Notes: a model not told the origin generated them from the sequence alone. DNA of 64,000 bases from Dielma fastidiosa (GCF_000313565.1 NZ_HE578925.1:1-64000), one strand, 5' to 3'; positions 34,549 through 44,578 are shown, counted from the first letter of the stretch. A program made the numbers and translations.

Positions 34549-35811
34549 TTACATTACCTCCTTCACATCAGCAATTCTTCCCATGATGCCGCTGGCCGCC
34601 GCGATGGCAGGGGAAGCCAGATAAACCTCAGAATCGACATGACCCATTCGGCCGACAAAATTGCGGTTCGTAGTGGATACACAGCGCTCACCCTCGGCGA
34701 GAATACCCATATAACCGCCCAGACAAGGACCGCAGGTAGGTGTTGAGACGATACAGCCGGCTTCAATAAAGATATCCATATAACCGCGCTTTACACATTC
34801 AAGCCAAATCTTTTGTGTAGCAGGAATAATGATGGCACGTACATCACGATGAATTTTCTTGCCCTTTAATACCGCGGCTGCCGCTTCCATGTCGGAAATT
34901 CTGCCGTTGGTGCATGAACCAATTACGATCTGATCGATTTTTACTTCACCGACTTCATCAATGGTTTTTGTGTTTTCCGGCAGATGCGGGAAAGCAATCG
35001 TAGATTTAATGGTTGATAAATCAAGGTCGATAATTTGATCATACACGGCATCTTCATCCGCTTTATACGTTTTATAAGGACGATTGACACGTTCCTTTAC
35101 ATAAGCTTCAGTAATTTCATCAAACTCAAAGATTCCATTTTTTGCCCCGGCTTCAATCGCCATATTGGCAATACACAAACGATCATCCATGCTTAGATTT
35201 TTTAACCCGTCACCGCTGAATTCCATGGATTTATACAAAGCTCCGTCAACCCCAATCATGCCGATAATATGCAGAATGACATCTTTGCCGCTGACCCATG
35301 GATTTAATTTGCCATGAATATTAAATTTAATGGCAGATGGAACCTTGAACCAGCATTCGCCGCTTGCCATACCGGCACACATATCTGTAGAGCCGACACC
35401 CGTAGAGAAGGCATTTAACGCGCCATAGGTGCATGTGTGTGAATCAGCACCGATAATACATTCACCAGGCCCTACCAAGCCCTTTTCCGGAAGCAGGGCA
35501 TGTTCAATCCCCATAGTGCCGACATCATAGAAATTCGTTACGTCAAAACGTCTGGCAAAGCTTCGGCATTGTTTGCATTGCTGAGCGGCTTTAATATCTT
35601 TATTTGGTGAGAAATGATCCAAAACGATGGATACTTTATCTTTATCAAAAATATCCGTAAAACCAGCTTTCTCAAATTCTTTGATTGCTACCGGTGTTGT
35701 GATATCATTACCCAAAACCATATCTAACTTGGCATTAATCAGCTGACCGGCTGTAACCTGATCCAATCCGGCATGAGCAGCCAGGATTTTTTGTGTCATT
35801 GTCATTCCCAT
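34549..35811 (-). CDS. leuC: 3-isopropylmalate dehydratase large subunit
   Basis: A 420-residue aconitase-type 4Fe-4S subunit. The cluster cysteines are in [11 protein letters not shown] (near residue 300) and [10 protein letters not shown] (near residue 357); DSHTCTYGA and GVGSTDMC are also present. ATG 35811 has GGAGG eight bases away; an ATG five codons in is also possible. One base separates it from leuA's stop. Confidence 0.96.
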   Translation of the reverse strand: MGMTMTQKILAAHAGLDQVTAGQLINAKLDMVLGNDITTPVAIKEFEKAGFTDIFDKDKVSIVLDHFSPNKDIKAAQQCKQCRSFARRFDVTNFYDVGTMGIEHALLPEKGLVGPGECIIGADSHTCTYGALNAFSTGVGSTDMCAGMASGECWFKVPSAIKFNIHGKLNPWVSGKDVILHIIGMIGVDGALYKSMEFSGDGLKNLSMDDRLCIANMAIEAGAKNGIFEFDEITEAYVKERVNRPYKTYKADEDAVYDQIIDLDLSTIKSTIAFPHLPENTKTIDEVGEVKIDQIVIGSCTNGRISDMEAAAAVLKGKKIHRDVRAIIIPATQKIWLECVKRGYMDIFIEAGCIVSTPTCGPCLGGYMGILAEGERCVSTTNRNFVGRMGHVDSEVYLASPAIAAASGIMGRIADVKEVM

Positions 35812-35812
35812 T

Positions 35813-37477
35813 TTATTTTCCTCCCATTAAACGATTTACCGCCGAGAATAAGGCGATTACACTGGCGGCGATAATATCATCATGAATACCGGCGCCCCAG
35901 TACATCAATCCTTTTTCATCATGGATTCCCACATAAGCAACCGCCTGTGAGGTTGATCCCTTTGTCAGTGCGTGTTCTTTATAAAGCAGATCCTTATAAT
36001 TAATATTTAAGGATGAAGTAATCGCATTGCTTACCGCATCAAGCCGTCCGTTGCCGCGGCCGACAATATCTCTTTTTTCACCGTTCATTTCAATCGTTAA
36101 AGTAACCATCACTTCATTAGTTCTGACAAAATGATAATCCAGCATATGAATCGGCATCGTTTTGTTAAAGTATTCCTGTTTGAAGATTTCAAGAATTTCA
36201 TCACTCTTTAACTCCTGATGGCGATGATCAGAAATACCCTTCATCAGATAACCGATATCCTCACGCATTTCCTTTGGCGTATCATAACCGTATTTTTGTT
36301 CCAGCAGATAACCGATACCGCCTTTGCCTGACTGTGAGTTAATGCGGATAACACCGCCGTCATACTGTCTTCCAACATCCTGCGGATCTACCGGCAGATA
36401 AGGCACGGTCCATGTATCCAGCTGTTTCTCTTCACGCCATTTCATACCCTTGGCAATCGCATCCTGATGACTGCCGGAGAATGCCGCAAACACTAATTCA
36501 CCGGAATATGGCGAACGTTCATATACATGCATACGGGTTACTCGCTCGTATACTTCAATGATTTCAGGAATATTAGTAAAATCAAGATTCGGTTCCACAC
36601 CCTGAGAATACATATTCATTGCCAAGGTGATGATATCTACATTACCCGTACGCTCACCATTGCCAAACAATGTACCCTCAATGCGGTCAGCTCCGGCCAG
36701 CAAGCCCATTTCACTATCTGCAACACCACAGCCGCGGTCATTGTGCGGATGCAGGGATACAATAATATTTTCCCGTTCATGGAGATGATCACACATATAT
36801 TCAATCTGATTGGCATACACATGCGGCATGCTGACCTGAACCGTTACCGGCAGATTGATAATTACTTTATTCTCAGGTGTAGGCTTTAAGACATCAATGA
36901 CAGCATTGCAGATATCAGCCGCAAAATCCATTTCCGTCTGGGTAAAGCTTTCCGGTGAATATTCAAATTGATAATTACCCTTCGTTTCATCAGCAATTGA
37001 CTTAATCAGCTTAGCGCCGTCTACTGCAATCTGGATGATTTCTTCCTTGCTTTTTTTGAACACCTGTTCACGCTGGGCAACAGAAGTAGAATTATACAGG
37101 TGAACGATCGCTTTTTTAGCACCCTTCAAGGCATCAAATGTCTTACGGATAATATGCTCTCTGGCCTGTGTCAGCACTTGAATCGTCACATCATCAGGAA
37201 TCAGATTCTGATCGATCAGCGCTCTTAAAAACTCATATTCAGTTTCACTGGCTGCCGGAAAGCCTACTTCAATTTCCTTAAAACCTACTTTTACCAGCAT
37301 TTTAAAGAATTCAAGCTTTTCCTCAAGGCTCATCGGTATAATCAAACTCTGATTGCCGTCCCGTAAATCAACGCTGCACCAAATCGGCGCATGATCGACG
37401 TAATCCTTTTTAATCCAACGCATCGGTGCGTTTTCTACATTAAAATATGTACGCTGATATTTATTCGCATGTTTCAT
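35813..37477 (-). CDS. leuA: 2-isopropylmalate synthase, long form
   Basis: A 554-residue synthase condensing ketoisovalerate with acetyl-CoA, first step to leucine. It has the HMGL-like barrel start [11 protein letters not shown], the metal site [14 protein letters not shown] (near residue 243) and [10 protein letters not shown], plus a C-terminal LeuA allosteric domain (about 430-554) where leucine feedback binds. GGAGGG precedes ATG 37477. First gene after the T-box. Confidence 0.97.
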   Translation of the reverse strand: MKHANKYQRTYFNVENAPMRWIKKDYVDHAPIWCSVDLRDGNQSLIIPMSLEEKLEFFKMLVKVGFKEIEVGFPAASETEYEFLRALIDQNLIPDDVTIQVLTQAREHIIRKTFDALKGAKKAIVHLYNSTSVAQREQVFKKSKEEIIQIAVDGAKLIKSIADETKGNYQFEYSPESFTQTEMDFAADICNAVIDVLKPTPENKVIINLPVTVQVSMPHVYANQIEYMCDHLHERENIIVSLHPHNDRGCGVADSEMGLLAGADRIEGTLFGNGERTGNVDIITLAMNMYSQGVEPNLDFTNIPEIIEVYERVTRMHVYERSPYSGELVFAAFSGSHQDAIAKGMKWREEKQLDTWTVPYLPVDPQDVGRQYDGGVIRINSQSGKGGIGYLLEQKYGYDTPKEMREDIGYLMKGISDHRHQELKSDEILEIFKQEYFNKTMPIHMLDYHFVRTNEVMVTLTIEMNGEKRDIVGRGNGRLDAVSNAITSSLNINYKDLLYKEHALTKGSTSQAVAYVGIHDEKGLMYWGAGIHDDIIAASVIALFSAVNRLMGGK

Positions 37478-37493
37478 TTTTATGTCCCTCCCA

Positions 37494-37754
37494 ATAAAAA
37501 AAGCCCAGTCTTATCAAAAAGACGGAGCTTAACACCGCGGTACCACTTTTCTTGATATCAAATTGATATCCTCTCAGCCAGTTTCAAACAAAACTGTTCT
37601 TCAATAACGGGAAGTCCCGACTTCCTTACTCGTTGCCTTTCAGGTTGCAGCTAACGGGCGAGAGCTGGATGTACATGGTACTGCTTCACATCAGCCAGCA
37701 GCTTTCTGTATCCGTTTTCCATCAGCATTTCCCGATCATCGCTTTTTATTTGAT
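37494..37754 (-). promoter_or_regulatory. T-box leader of the leucine operon
   Basis: On the minus strand the T-box sequence AGTGGTACCGCGG (37534-37547) is followed by a terminator hairpin AAGCTC.GTCTT/AAGAC.GGGCTT and T7 ending at 37494. A stem I pattern CAGAAAGC...GATGTGAAGC is present. CTC at 37665-37663 (in CCAGCTCTCG) is a candidate leucine specifier, which fits the leu genes; the specifier loop was placed by eye. Confidence 0.9.
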
Positions 37755-37760
37755 ACTAAG

Positions 37761-37789
37761 AGAATACCCTTGTTTCATGAAAATGTCAA
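37761..37789 (-). promoter_or_regulatory. Leucine operon promoter
   Basis: TTGACA (37789-37784 on the minus strand), a 17-base spacer and TATTCT (37766-37761). Start expected near 37754. Confidence 0.85.
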
Positions 37790-37830
37790 GACTATTTACA
37801 GCTTATTTCATAAATTTACAATAAATGAAA

Positions 37831-38610
37831 TCAATACTCCTTGATGACTCTGATCCAGCAAGTAGTTTTCTTTGGCGGATCATTTTCTTCCACCATAGTT
37901 TTCTTTTCATAAGTGACAGATTTAGGTGACCCTGATTCATGGATGGCTTTGTTTAAAGAACGCTGCCCTGAGTTATTGCTTACATCAATGCCGCATTGCC
38001 AATCAATATTGCCATTATCATACATATCAGCTTCATGAATACAGTCATACTCATCACTGTCACTTTGGACATTGGTAAAATTAGCTTCGGATTGTGAAAT
38101 ATTAGCTTCAATTTCATCATCCATTTGCTGCATCTGTGACTTTTTCACTGGCGTTGGCTGACGTTTTGTGCATGTATCATAATTTGAGCAATCTTTACAG
38201 AATTCATCTTCACTGACCATCTCATCATAAGGATCATCAAAATTTGCACAGAGTGAGTCATCAAATAGATCATAAGGACTTTGATCATCCTCTTTCCAGA
38301 CATGCTGATCCCCGTATTCCTTGATTCTTTCCTTTACCTTATCGAAAGTATCTTCCTCATGATCAATTAAATCATAAGGACTGCGGTCTTGTTCATGCCA
38401 TACTGCGGTTTCATTTTGATCATCATTGACTGAATCCATCGTAGCTTCTTCACCGTCTGCTTCCATCAAATCATAAGGACTGATGTCTTCTTCGCGCCAC
38501 ACCGGCTTTGTCTGAATGGATGGATCTTTTACTTCTTCATCAAGAAATGGCTTAAATTCTTCTTCAAAGTTTAGCTGATCATTATCCAGATCCACATAAA
38601 TTTTATCCAT
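37831..38610 (-). CDS. Acidic protein with three VWxExDxSPYDL repeats
   Basis: A 259-residue, very acidic, apparently disordered protein with no membrane segment. Three near-identical motifs VW[RHK]E..D.SPYDL occur at residues 37-48, 70-81 and 104-115, spaced 33-34 residues. A Cys cluster CKDC..YDTC (138, 141, 147) follows and may bind a metal. The C-terminus turns basic (PPKKTTCWIRVIKEY). No family recognised. AAAGGAG precedes ATG 38610; eight upstream codons lack a site. It is transcribed away from the adjacent membrane-anchored gene. Confidence 0.6.
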   Translation of the reverse strand: MDKIYVDLDNDQLNFEEEFKPFLDEEVKDPSIQTKPVWREEDISPYDLMEADGEEATMDSVNDDQNETAVWHEQDRSPYDLIDHEEDTFDKVKERIKEYGDQHVWKEDDQSPYDLFDDSLCANFDDPYDEMVSEDEFCKDCSNYDTCTKRQPTPVKKSQMQQMDDEIEANISQSEANFTNVQSDSDEYDCIHEADMYDNGNIDWQCGIDVSNNSGQRSLNKAIHESGSPKSVTYEKKTMVEENDPPKKTTCWIRVIKEY

Positions 38611-38823
38611 AACATTCTCCTTTCTTCTACCCATACTATGTAGAAGTAGGCATTTGGTTCATCCTCACTTCATTCTTATTAAGAAATATTTGCTGGCGTA
38701 ATGGGTCTGATAAGAAAAAAATGATATAATTAATTTATAGAAGAAACAAAAATGATATGCGCATGGAAATAAAGCAGCTTTAAGATTGATAGGTTTGAAT
38801 AATTAAAAATTGGAGGGCTTTTT

Positions 38824-40274
38824 ATGAGTAAAGAAAAGAAAAAAATAACCATGTGAACCGTACGCTGGCAATTATCATTATTGCTTCATTTTGTCTGCTT
38901 ATTTTAGCATTTGGTATGAGTCATCCACGAAAGCGTGAAATTCCGGTACTAGAAGATGGCGGCAGTATTTTTATGTCCTATGACGGCCCGGTTTTTCCTT
39001 TGACAAGCAGTGAGGCAGTGCCGGGGATTGAAGTAGTTCGTGAAATTGAATTTGATTTGTCTGATTATGACGTTTCATACGGTTATCGAGGTCTGCGGCA
39101 AAGTAAGATTCATGATTGTTATGTTTTGATGAATACCACAACGGAAGATAAAACGTTTACAGCACTCTATCCATATGTTTCTTCGTTTGATTCTAAGCTA
39201 AATCCAATCATTACAGTGAATGGTAATGAAGCAGAAACAAGGCTGCATAGTGGTATGTATAGCGGTGATTTCAGTGGTGCAGGAAGTAATACAGAAAGCT
39301 TGAATCTAAACGAAATATCCTCATGGGAGGGTTATCAAGCACTGCTTGCTGATGATGCCTATATAGAAGCAGCCTTCAGTGACTATCCAACACTGGATGA
39401 ACCGGTATATGTTTATGAATTCAGTGAGATTAGCGATGGCGGCTCGGATGCCGCTGCTCCAACATTAAGCATAGAATTTTCAATGGATTATAATCAAACA
39501 GCAGTTTTTACTTATGGTTTTAATGGTGGCAGGTTTGAGCCTGAAAATAATTACTCACAGCGCAGTTTCTTCATTCCTGCCAAGGGTGACTATGATTATG
39601 GAATGTTAAGAATGTTGATTGTAATGGGTGATGATATTGCAGCTTATGATATACAGGGCTATCAAAATGGCGGCTGTAAACCCGGCGAGGAAATTGAAGG
39701 AGCAGAAGCTGTCATCAGACGTTATGAAACAACACTAGGTGATATACTGAAAACGATTACCACTGCTCATTATGAACAAAGTATCAGGACTACGGCTGTT
39801 GATGAAGTGGCTCCCTTGATAGCTGGTGGAATTAGTGAAGAAATGTTTTATGGTGAATTATGTCGTGTGTTTAAGCAATATAGTATCATTGGCAATGATA
39901 CAAAAGAAAGGTATCAGACTGGCATGATAGAGGATTTGCTTAGTGATGTTGAGTTTTATAAACGCATTCTGTATGAGGCTTTTGAAATAACTATTCCAGC
40001 GGGTGAGAGTATTAGCGTTGAAGTGGAATTTAAGAAACGTGGAAGCTTTGATTTTGGTGGTACAGGCGGCAGGAATTTCGGTGTTACCGGTTATGATTTT
40101 GTCACTCAACTAGGCTCAGTTCTAAGCTTTAAGGAACAGTCATTGGTATTGAGTAATGATAATGGAATTGAAATTGTAAAACAAAATGTGGGCATTGATC
40201 CTGTTCAAAATCATGCTGAGCTTGATTTAAATGTTGAACACTATTATCTTGAAGTGCGATCAACTGACAAATAG
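38824..40274 (+). CDS. Membrane-anchored extracytoplasmic protein with a one-base frameshift at an A7 tract
   Basis: The main frame encodes 473 residues from GTG 38853: an N-terminal membrane helix (about 4-20) and a large outside domain rich in beta strands, no family recognised. GTG 38853 has no ribosome site. The strong site GGAGGG with ATG 38824 lies 29 bases upstream, in another frame, and reads only ten codons. One extra A in the A7 run at 38839-38845 would join them into a protein starting MSKEKKKNNHVNRTLAI, a normal basic N-terminus. So this is a sequencing error, a phase-variable tract or slippage-dependent expression. Confidence 0.6.
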
Positions 40275-40307
40275 TTTTTATGGAAAATACTGGCATTTCA
40301 CCAAGCC

Positions 40308-40336
40308 TTGACATTTGTGAATGGCTATCTTAAAAT
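40308..40336 (+). promoter_or_regulatory. Promoter of the ABC-F leader
   Basis: TTGACA (40308-40313), a 17-base spacer and TAAAAT (40331-40336), about 35 bases before the leader peptide. Confidence 0.75.
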
Positions 40337-40372
40337 AAGAATATCATTTCTAAAGGAGGTGCAGGGCAAGTG

Positions 40373-40489
40373 ATGATTCGTATGATAGAGAGTACAAAAC
40401 ATAACCAACAGTTAGCGCATGATGCTTTTTGTCGTACGATAACATTCACTGTTTTTCTTGAAAATAGGGACGAGTGCGTCAATTTTTAG
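40373..40489 (+). CDS. 38-residue leader peptide before the ABC-F gene
   Basis: AAAGGAGGTG at 40352-40361 leads to ATG 40373 (or GTG 40370) and a 38-residue ORF starting MIRMIESTKHNQQ and ending RDECVNF. It is not similar to a known protein that I recognise. Its last codons contain GGGAC (40467-40471), complementary to GTCCC (40541-40545) in the downstream hairpin region. Its place suggests ribosome-mediated attenuation of the ABC-F gene. Confidence 0.5.
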   Translation: MIRMIESTKHNQQLAHDAFCRTITFTVFLENRDECVNF

Positions 40490-40502
40490 GGAAAACTTAA
40501 GT

Positions 40503-40570
40503 AAAAAGCCTTGCATCAATATTATTTTATAATTTTGAATGTCCCACTTTTTGCTGGGGCTTTTTCTTTT
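40503..40570 (+). promoter_or_regulatory. Putative transcription attenuator of the ABC-F gene
   Basis: AAAAAGCC (40503-40510) pairs with GGCTTTTT (40558-40565); inside, CCCA (40543-40546) can pair with TGGG (40555-40558), followed by TTTTTCTTTT. GGGAC in the leader ORF can pair with GTCCC as an alternative. Drug-stalled ribosomes on the leader could switch the two structures. Confidence 0.5.
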
Positions 40571-40601
40571 CCCACAATGAATATGGAAAGGAAATTTTAT
40601 T

Positions 40602-42197
40602 ATGACAATACAATTAAATCATGTCATAAAGGCATATACCCAGGATATTGTTCTGGATGATATTACATTGAAAATAACTGATGGTGAACATATAGCTATT
40701 GTTGGTGAAAACGGCTGCGGAAAATCCACCTTATTAAAGGTAATCGCTGGCTTGGAAACGATTCAGGAAGGGGAAGTGCTGATTACTAAGAATACCAGAG
40801 TTGCTTATCTGAATCAGATGTTTGATGCTTATGAAGGAAATGTTTTAAGCTATCTGATGGAAGCTCATGAGGACATTATTAAGCTTCAGCTGCAGCTGCA
40901 GGAATTAGAAGGACAGATGGCCAAAGCTGACGGTCATGAGCTTGAAAAAATATTAGATAAATATGGCAGGCTTCAGGCACGTTTTGAAAGCATGGATGGA
41001 TATCAGGTCATGGTAACAGTGGAACAAATTGCCTGTGGCTTGCAGATCGAGCATTTGCTTCAAAGTGATTATCAGGTGTTAAGCGGCGGCGAGAAAACAC
41101 GGGTGAATCTTGCTAAACAATTGCTGATGAAGCCAGATGTACTGCTTCTAGATGAACCGACGAATCATCTTGACTTTGTTGGGATACGCTGGCTGGAAAA
41201 CTATATTCTGAATCTAAAAGAAACGGTAATCATTGTATCTCATGACCGGACATTTTTGAATCATACGGTTAAGAAAATCTATGAGATTACTTATGGTGAA
41301 TTATCGATGTATATCGGTGATTATGATGCCTACCGCCATCAAAAACAGGAACGGTATTTATTATGGCAGCAGGATTATGAGGAACAGCAGAAGCAGATTA
41401 AAAAGCTGCAGGATGCAATCCGGCGTTTCCGTCAATGGGGACATGAGGGCGATAATGAGAAGTTTTTTAAAAAAGCTAAAATGTTAGAAAAAAGATTGGC
41501 GAATATTGAGCGCATTAAGCGTCCGCAGATATTGACACGGCGTTTTGATGTATCGGTGAAGGAAAAAGAAAGTTATTCGAAGAAAATATTAACGATTCAT
41601 CAGCTTTCGAAGGCCTATGGTGAGAAGCAATTATTTGATCAGGCAGATGCCGATGTCTATTGGCAGGATCGGATTGCTGTCTGTGCTGAGAACGGGCAGG
41701 GGAAAAGCACACTGATTAAAATGATTATGGGTGAGGAAAATGCTGACAGCGGTGAAATCAGTCTTGCGTCCTCTGTGCAGATTGGTTATTTGCCGCAAAT
41801 GATCCTTTTCCCCAAAGAGGAGGAAAGAATTTTAGCTTATGCACAGGTTACGTTAGGCTTAAATGAAGAGGATACGCGAAGATATCTGACACGCTTTGGC
41901 TTTGATCAGGCAGACATGTATAAACGGCTGAAGGTGCTCAGCGGCGGTGAGCGAACCAGATTAAAGCTGGCACTGATATTAAAGCAGGAAGTAAATCTGA
42001 TTATTTTTGATGAGCCGACAAATCATCTTGATTTCACCAGCATTGAAATCATTGAACAGACTTTACAGGAATATACGGGAACCTTATTGGTGGTATCACA
42101 TGATCGTTATTTCATTCAGACACTCTGTGAAAAGGTTTGGCTGATTAAAGCAGGGAAAATAAAAGAATATCTGAATGATACTTGGCTTGATGATTAA
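40602..42197 (+). CDS. ABC-F family ATPase
   Basis: A 531-residue ABC-F protein with two ATPase domains and no membrane segment. Domain 1: Walker A GENGCGKST, signature LSGGEKTR, Walker B LLLDEPTNHLD. Domain 2: AENGQGKST, LSGGERTR, LIIFDEPTNHLD. The inter-domain linker carries the basic stretch RRFRQWGHEGDNEKFFKKAK. ABC-F proteins act on the ribosome, either as translation factors or antibiotic protection proteins. The leader peptide upstream favours a drug-induced protection role, but this is inference. AAAGGAAA precedes ATG 40602. Confidence 0.9.
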   Translation: MTIQLNHVIKAYTQDIVLDDITLKITDGEHIAIVGENGCGKSTLLKVIAGLETIQEGEVLITKNTRVAYLNQMFDAYEGNVLSYLMEAHEDIIKLQLQLQELEGQMAKADGHELEKILDKYGRLQARFESMDGYQVMVTVEQIACGLQIEHLLQSDYQVLSGGEKTRVNLAKQLLMKPDVLLLDEPTNHLDFVGIRWLENYILNLKETVIIVSHDRTFLNHTVKKIYEITYGELSMYIGDYDAYRHQKQERYLLWQQDYEEQQKQIKKLQDAIRRFRQWGHEGDNEKFFKKAKMLEKRLANIERIKRPQILTRRFDVSVKEKESYSKKILTIHQLSKAYGEKQLFDQADADVYWQDRIAVCAENGQGKSTLIKMIMGEENADSGEISLASSVQIGYLPQMILFPKEEERILAYAQVTLGLNEEDTRRYLTRFGFDQADMYKRLKVLSGGERTRLKLALILKQEVNLIIFDEPTNHLDFTSIEIIEQTLQEYTGTLLVVSHDRYFIQTLCEKVWLIKAGKIKEYLNDTWLDD

Positions 42198-42270
42198 ATT
42201 AGAAAATTAGTGGTAATTGTACAGTCGTTTTTATCACTTCGCCATAGAATAGTGCAGGAGGTGAAGGTAA

Positions 42271-42957
42271 ATGACTAAAATTCTTGTTTATGATCAAGAT
42301 AAGAATCTGATGTATAACTTTAATAAGAATGAAGATGATCCAATGCCATATTCTTATGGACGAACCTTGTTAGTCCGTGAATTCCGCGGTTCTTCAAGAG
42401 CGAATGTTTTATGGACGACAACAAGAGCGATGGAAGCATGGAATGACACCCGCCGAACTTATGGCTCAGGGATTCCAGTCGGTTATGCTTTTAAGCGTAT
42501 TTGGGAGGGCGGTCACGGCCAGCAAAGTCAGCATTACGCTGGTGTATCTTTTGATGTCGGTCAGCGGCTGACTGCGGCTCAGCGACGTCAGATTCATCAG
42601 ATTGCCACTAATCTGGGAGTATGGGGTTATGTTGAACCTTTATCAATGACACCGACTTGGGTGCATATGGACCGCCGTTACATTGGCGCGGCCTGTGGTG
42701 GTACTGCTGGCTTTCCAACCTTAAGAAGCGGTAATTCTTCAACCTATGTTTTAGTGCTTCAGGATGCACTGAATGCGTTAGGCTACGGTACTTCTTATTT
42801 GGACGGTATCTTTGGCCCGGCAACCAGAAGCGCATTGGTCACATATCAGCGTAATAATGGTTTAAGTGCTGACGGCATCTGCGGATGTGCGACTTGGCGT
42901 AAAATTGTTGCCATGGTTGTTGGGATTGGCAGAACGCCATCCGTTATAGATTACTAA
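42271..42957 (+). CDS. M15-type peptidase with C-terminal peptidoglycan-binding domain
   Basis: A 228-residue protein. Residues about 60-135 resemble VanY/M15 DD- or LD-peptidases with the zinc ligands in SQHYAGVSFDVG and the WVHMD segment. Residues about 150-215 are a PG_binding_1 repeat (LRSGNSSTYVLVLQDALNALG ... LDGIFGPATRSALVTYQ). No signal peptide or membrane anchor is visible, unusual for a wall enzyme; it could leave the cell by lysis, a holin, or act in a developing spore or be of phage origin. CAGGAGG precedes ATG 42271. Confidence 0.75.
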   Translation: MTKILVYDQDKNLMYNFNKNEDDPMPYSYGRTLLVREFRGSSRANVLWTTTRAMEAWNDTRRTYGSGIPVGYAFKRIWEGGHGQQSQHYAGVSFDVGQRLTAAQRRQIHQIATNLGVWGYVEPLSMTPTWVHMDRRYIGAACGGTAGFPTLRSGNSSTYVLVLQDALNALGYGTSYLDGIFGPATRSALVTYQRNNGLSADGICGCATWRKIVAMVVGIGRTPSVIDY

Positions 42958-43186
42958 GCAGGAAGCAATTCCTGCTTTACATATGTGCTATAAAAGAATT
43001 TTGAATAGTTCACGAGCTTATAATGAAGAAATGAAATTAATTGCTGATTAGGTGCATGAATTTGCATAATCATAATAATTATTTTGAATTGATTGATGTC
43101 AGGGTCATAAAGGACTAGTATTAAAATAAAGATATCAGTATACGTTTTATTACTTTCAGATTTTGTGAAAGAAAGGGGTGAAAGAA

Positions 43187-44458
43187 ATGCTTAAAAAACA
43201 ACTTAAGATAATGACCTGTCTGACTTTGCTGCTGTGTGGGTGCAGCGTGGATACCAATGATTTTGAACCAGTGACCAAGCTTGGTGATTTAGCTAAGATT
43301 GCGAAACAAGAAAGGGTAATTGTTACTGAGGAAAAAGTCAACCCCCAGTCTGTAACAACGCAAAAGGTGACAGAATTACCAATTTTTGAGGTTGAAAGTC
43401 TGTATAATGTAGGATGGAATCTGATGGGGCTTGATCTGTCTGAATTTGATTTATCCGAGAATAAAAATCTGATTTATTCATCCTTTGACACTTTTACTGT
43501 CTGGCCTGATAAGCTGCCGGAAACTTTTGATCCAATTCAAATTATGGAACAGGGTAAAAATCCAGGCTTAGGCATTCGCGCCCTTCATGAACAGGGAATT
43601 ACCGGCAAGGGTGTGAGTATTGCCATTATCGATCAATCCTTGGATGTGAATCATGAGGAATATGCTGATCAGCTGATGCTTTATGAAAAAATAAATGTTT
43701 ATGGTGATGGTATTTCAATGCATGGTCCGGCGGTTGCCAGCTTGGCAGTAGGTAAAAGCATTGGTGTCGCACCCGATGCAAAGCTGTATTTTATAGCCTG
43801 TGATTTTATTGATTACGATGTAAAAACAGATGAAGCCACGATTAATTTTAATTACTTGGCATCTGCGATTGAACGAGTGATTGAAATCAATGAGGTGCTG
43901 CCAAAGAATGATAAAATCCGTGTGATTTCAATATCCAGAGGCTATGGACTTGGTAAAGATGCTGAATTAGGTTCTGATGAATTATATGCCGTCATTGAAA
44001 AAGCTAAATCGGCGGGTATTTTTGTAATTACTGTAACACCAAGTGTAAATTACAGCTTTGATATTAATTTTTTAGGCCGTAAGCTAAATACAGATTCGGA
44101 TCAATTAAATTCGTATACCTTACCTCTGATATGTCAGACAATTCCAGAAGCGATTTGTATTAGAGATGAAACCGTAAATCCAATGATATATGCACCTATG
44201 GATGGACGTACATTGGCTGGTGATGGCGGTGAAAATTCATATACATATCTTTCAACCGGCGGTGCGAGCTGGACAGTGCCATGGCTGGCAGGCATGTATG
44301 CTTTATGTGTTCAGGCGGATCCTGATATGAATCCGGATAAATTCATCAGGAAAATAAATGAAACCGGTGATATCTTAACCTTGGATACCGGCGAAAAAAT
44401 TAAAACCGTAATCAATCCACAGCGGCTGATTGAAGCAATTCAGGCTGATAAAAAGTAA
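43187..44458 (+). CDS. Lipoprotein subtilisin-like protease (S8)
   Basis: A 423-residue extracellular lipoprotein. The signal peptide runs to a lipobox LLCGC near residue 20. The S8 domain has Asp in AIIDQSLDVNHEEY (near residue 150), His in MHGPAVASLAVG (near residue 182) and Ser in TGGASWTVPWLAG (near residue 364), all in place though GGASW replaces the usual GTSMA. There is a long N-terminal region of about 100 residues before the catalytic core. ATG 43187 follows AAAGGGG; GTG 43178 is less likely. Confidence 0.85.
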   Translation: MLKKQLKIMTCLTLLLCGCSVDTNDFEPVTKLGDLAKIAKQERVIVTEEKVNPQSVTTQKVTELPIFEVESLYNVGWNLMGLDLSEFDLSENKNLIYSSFDTFTVWPDKLPETFDPIQIMEQGKNPGLGIRALHEQGITGKGVSIAIIDQSLDVNHEEYADQLMLYEKINVYGDGISMHGPAVASLAVGKSIGVAPDAKLYFIACDFIDYDVKTDEATINFNYLASAIERVIEINEVLPKNDKIRVISISRGYGLGKDAELGSDELYAVIEKAKSAGIFVITVTPSVNYSFDINFLGRKLNTDSDQLNSYTLPLICQTIPEAICIRDETVNPMIYAPMDGRTLAGDGGENSYTYLSTGGASWTVPWLAGMYALCVQADPDMNPDKFIRKINETGDILTLDTGEKIKTVINPQRLIEAIQADKK

Positions 44459-44471
44459 AACTAAATGGATC

Positions 44472-44509
44472 AGGATTCCTTTTCGTAACTCGAAAGGGAA
44501 TCCTTTTTC
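44472..44509 (+). terminator. Rho-independent terminator of the S8 protease gene
   Basis: AGGATTCC pairs with GGAATCCT, extended by TTTTCG/CGAAAG, followed by TTTTT. Confidence 0.92.
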
Positions 44510-44578
44510 TAGTGCTGATGGGTTGGTCTAATTGATTAAAAAATGCTATACTAATTACTGAATGTTAGGGGTGAATAT

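Noticed and set aside
37633-37824. 63-codon ORF on the plus strand in the leu leader
   Set aside because: It lies across the T-box and promoter of the opposite strand and has no ribosome site.
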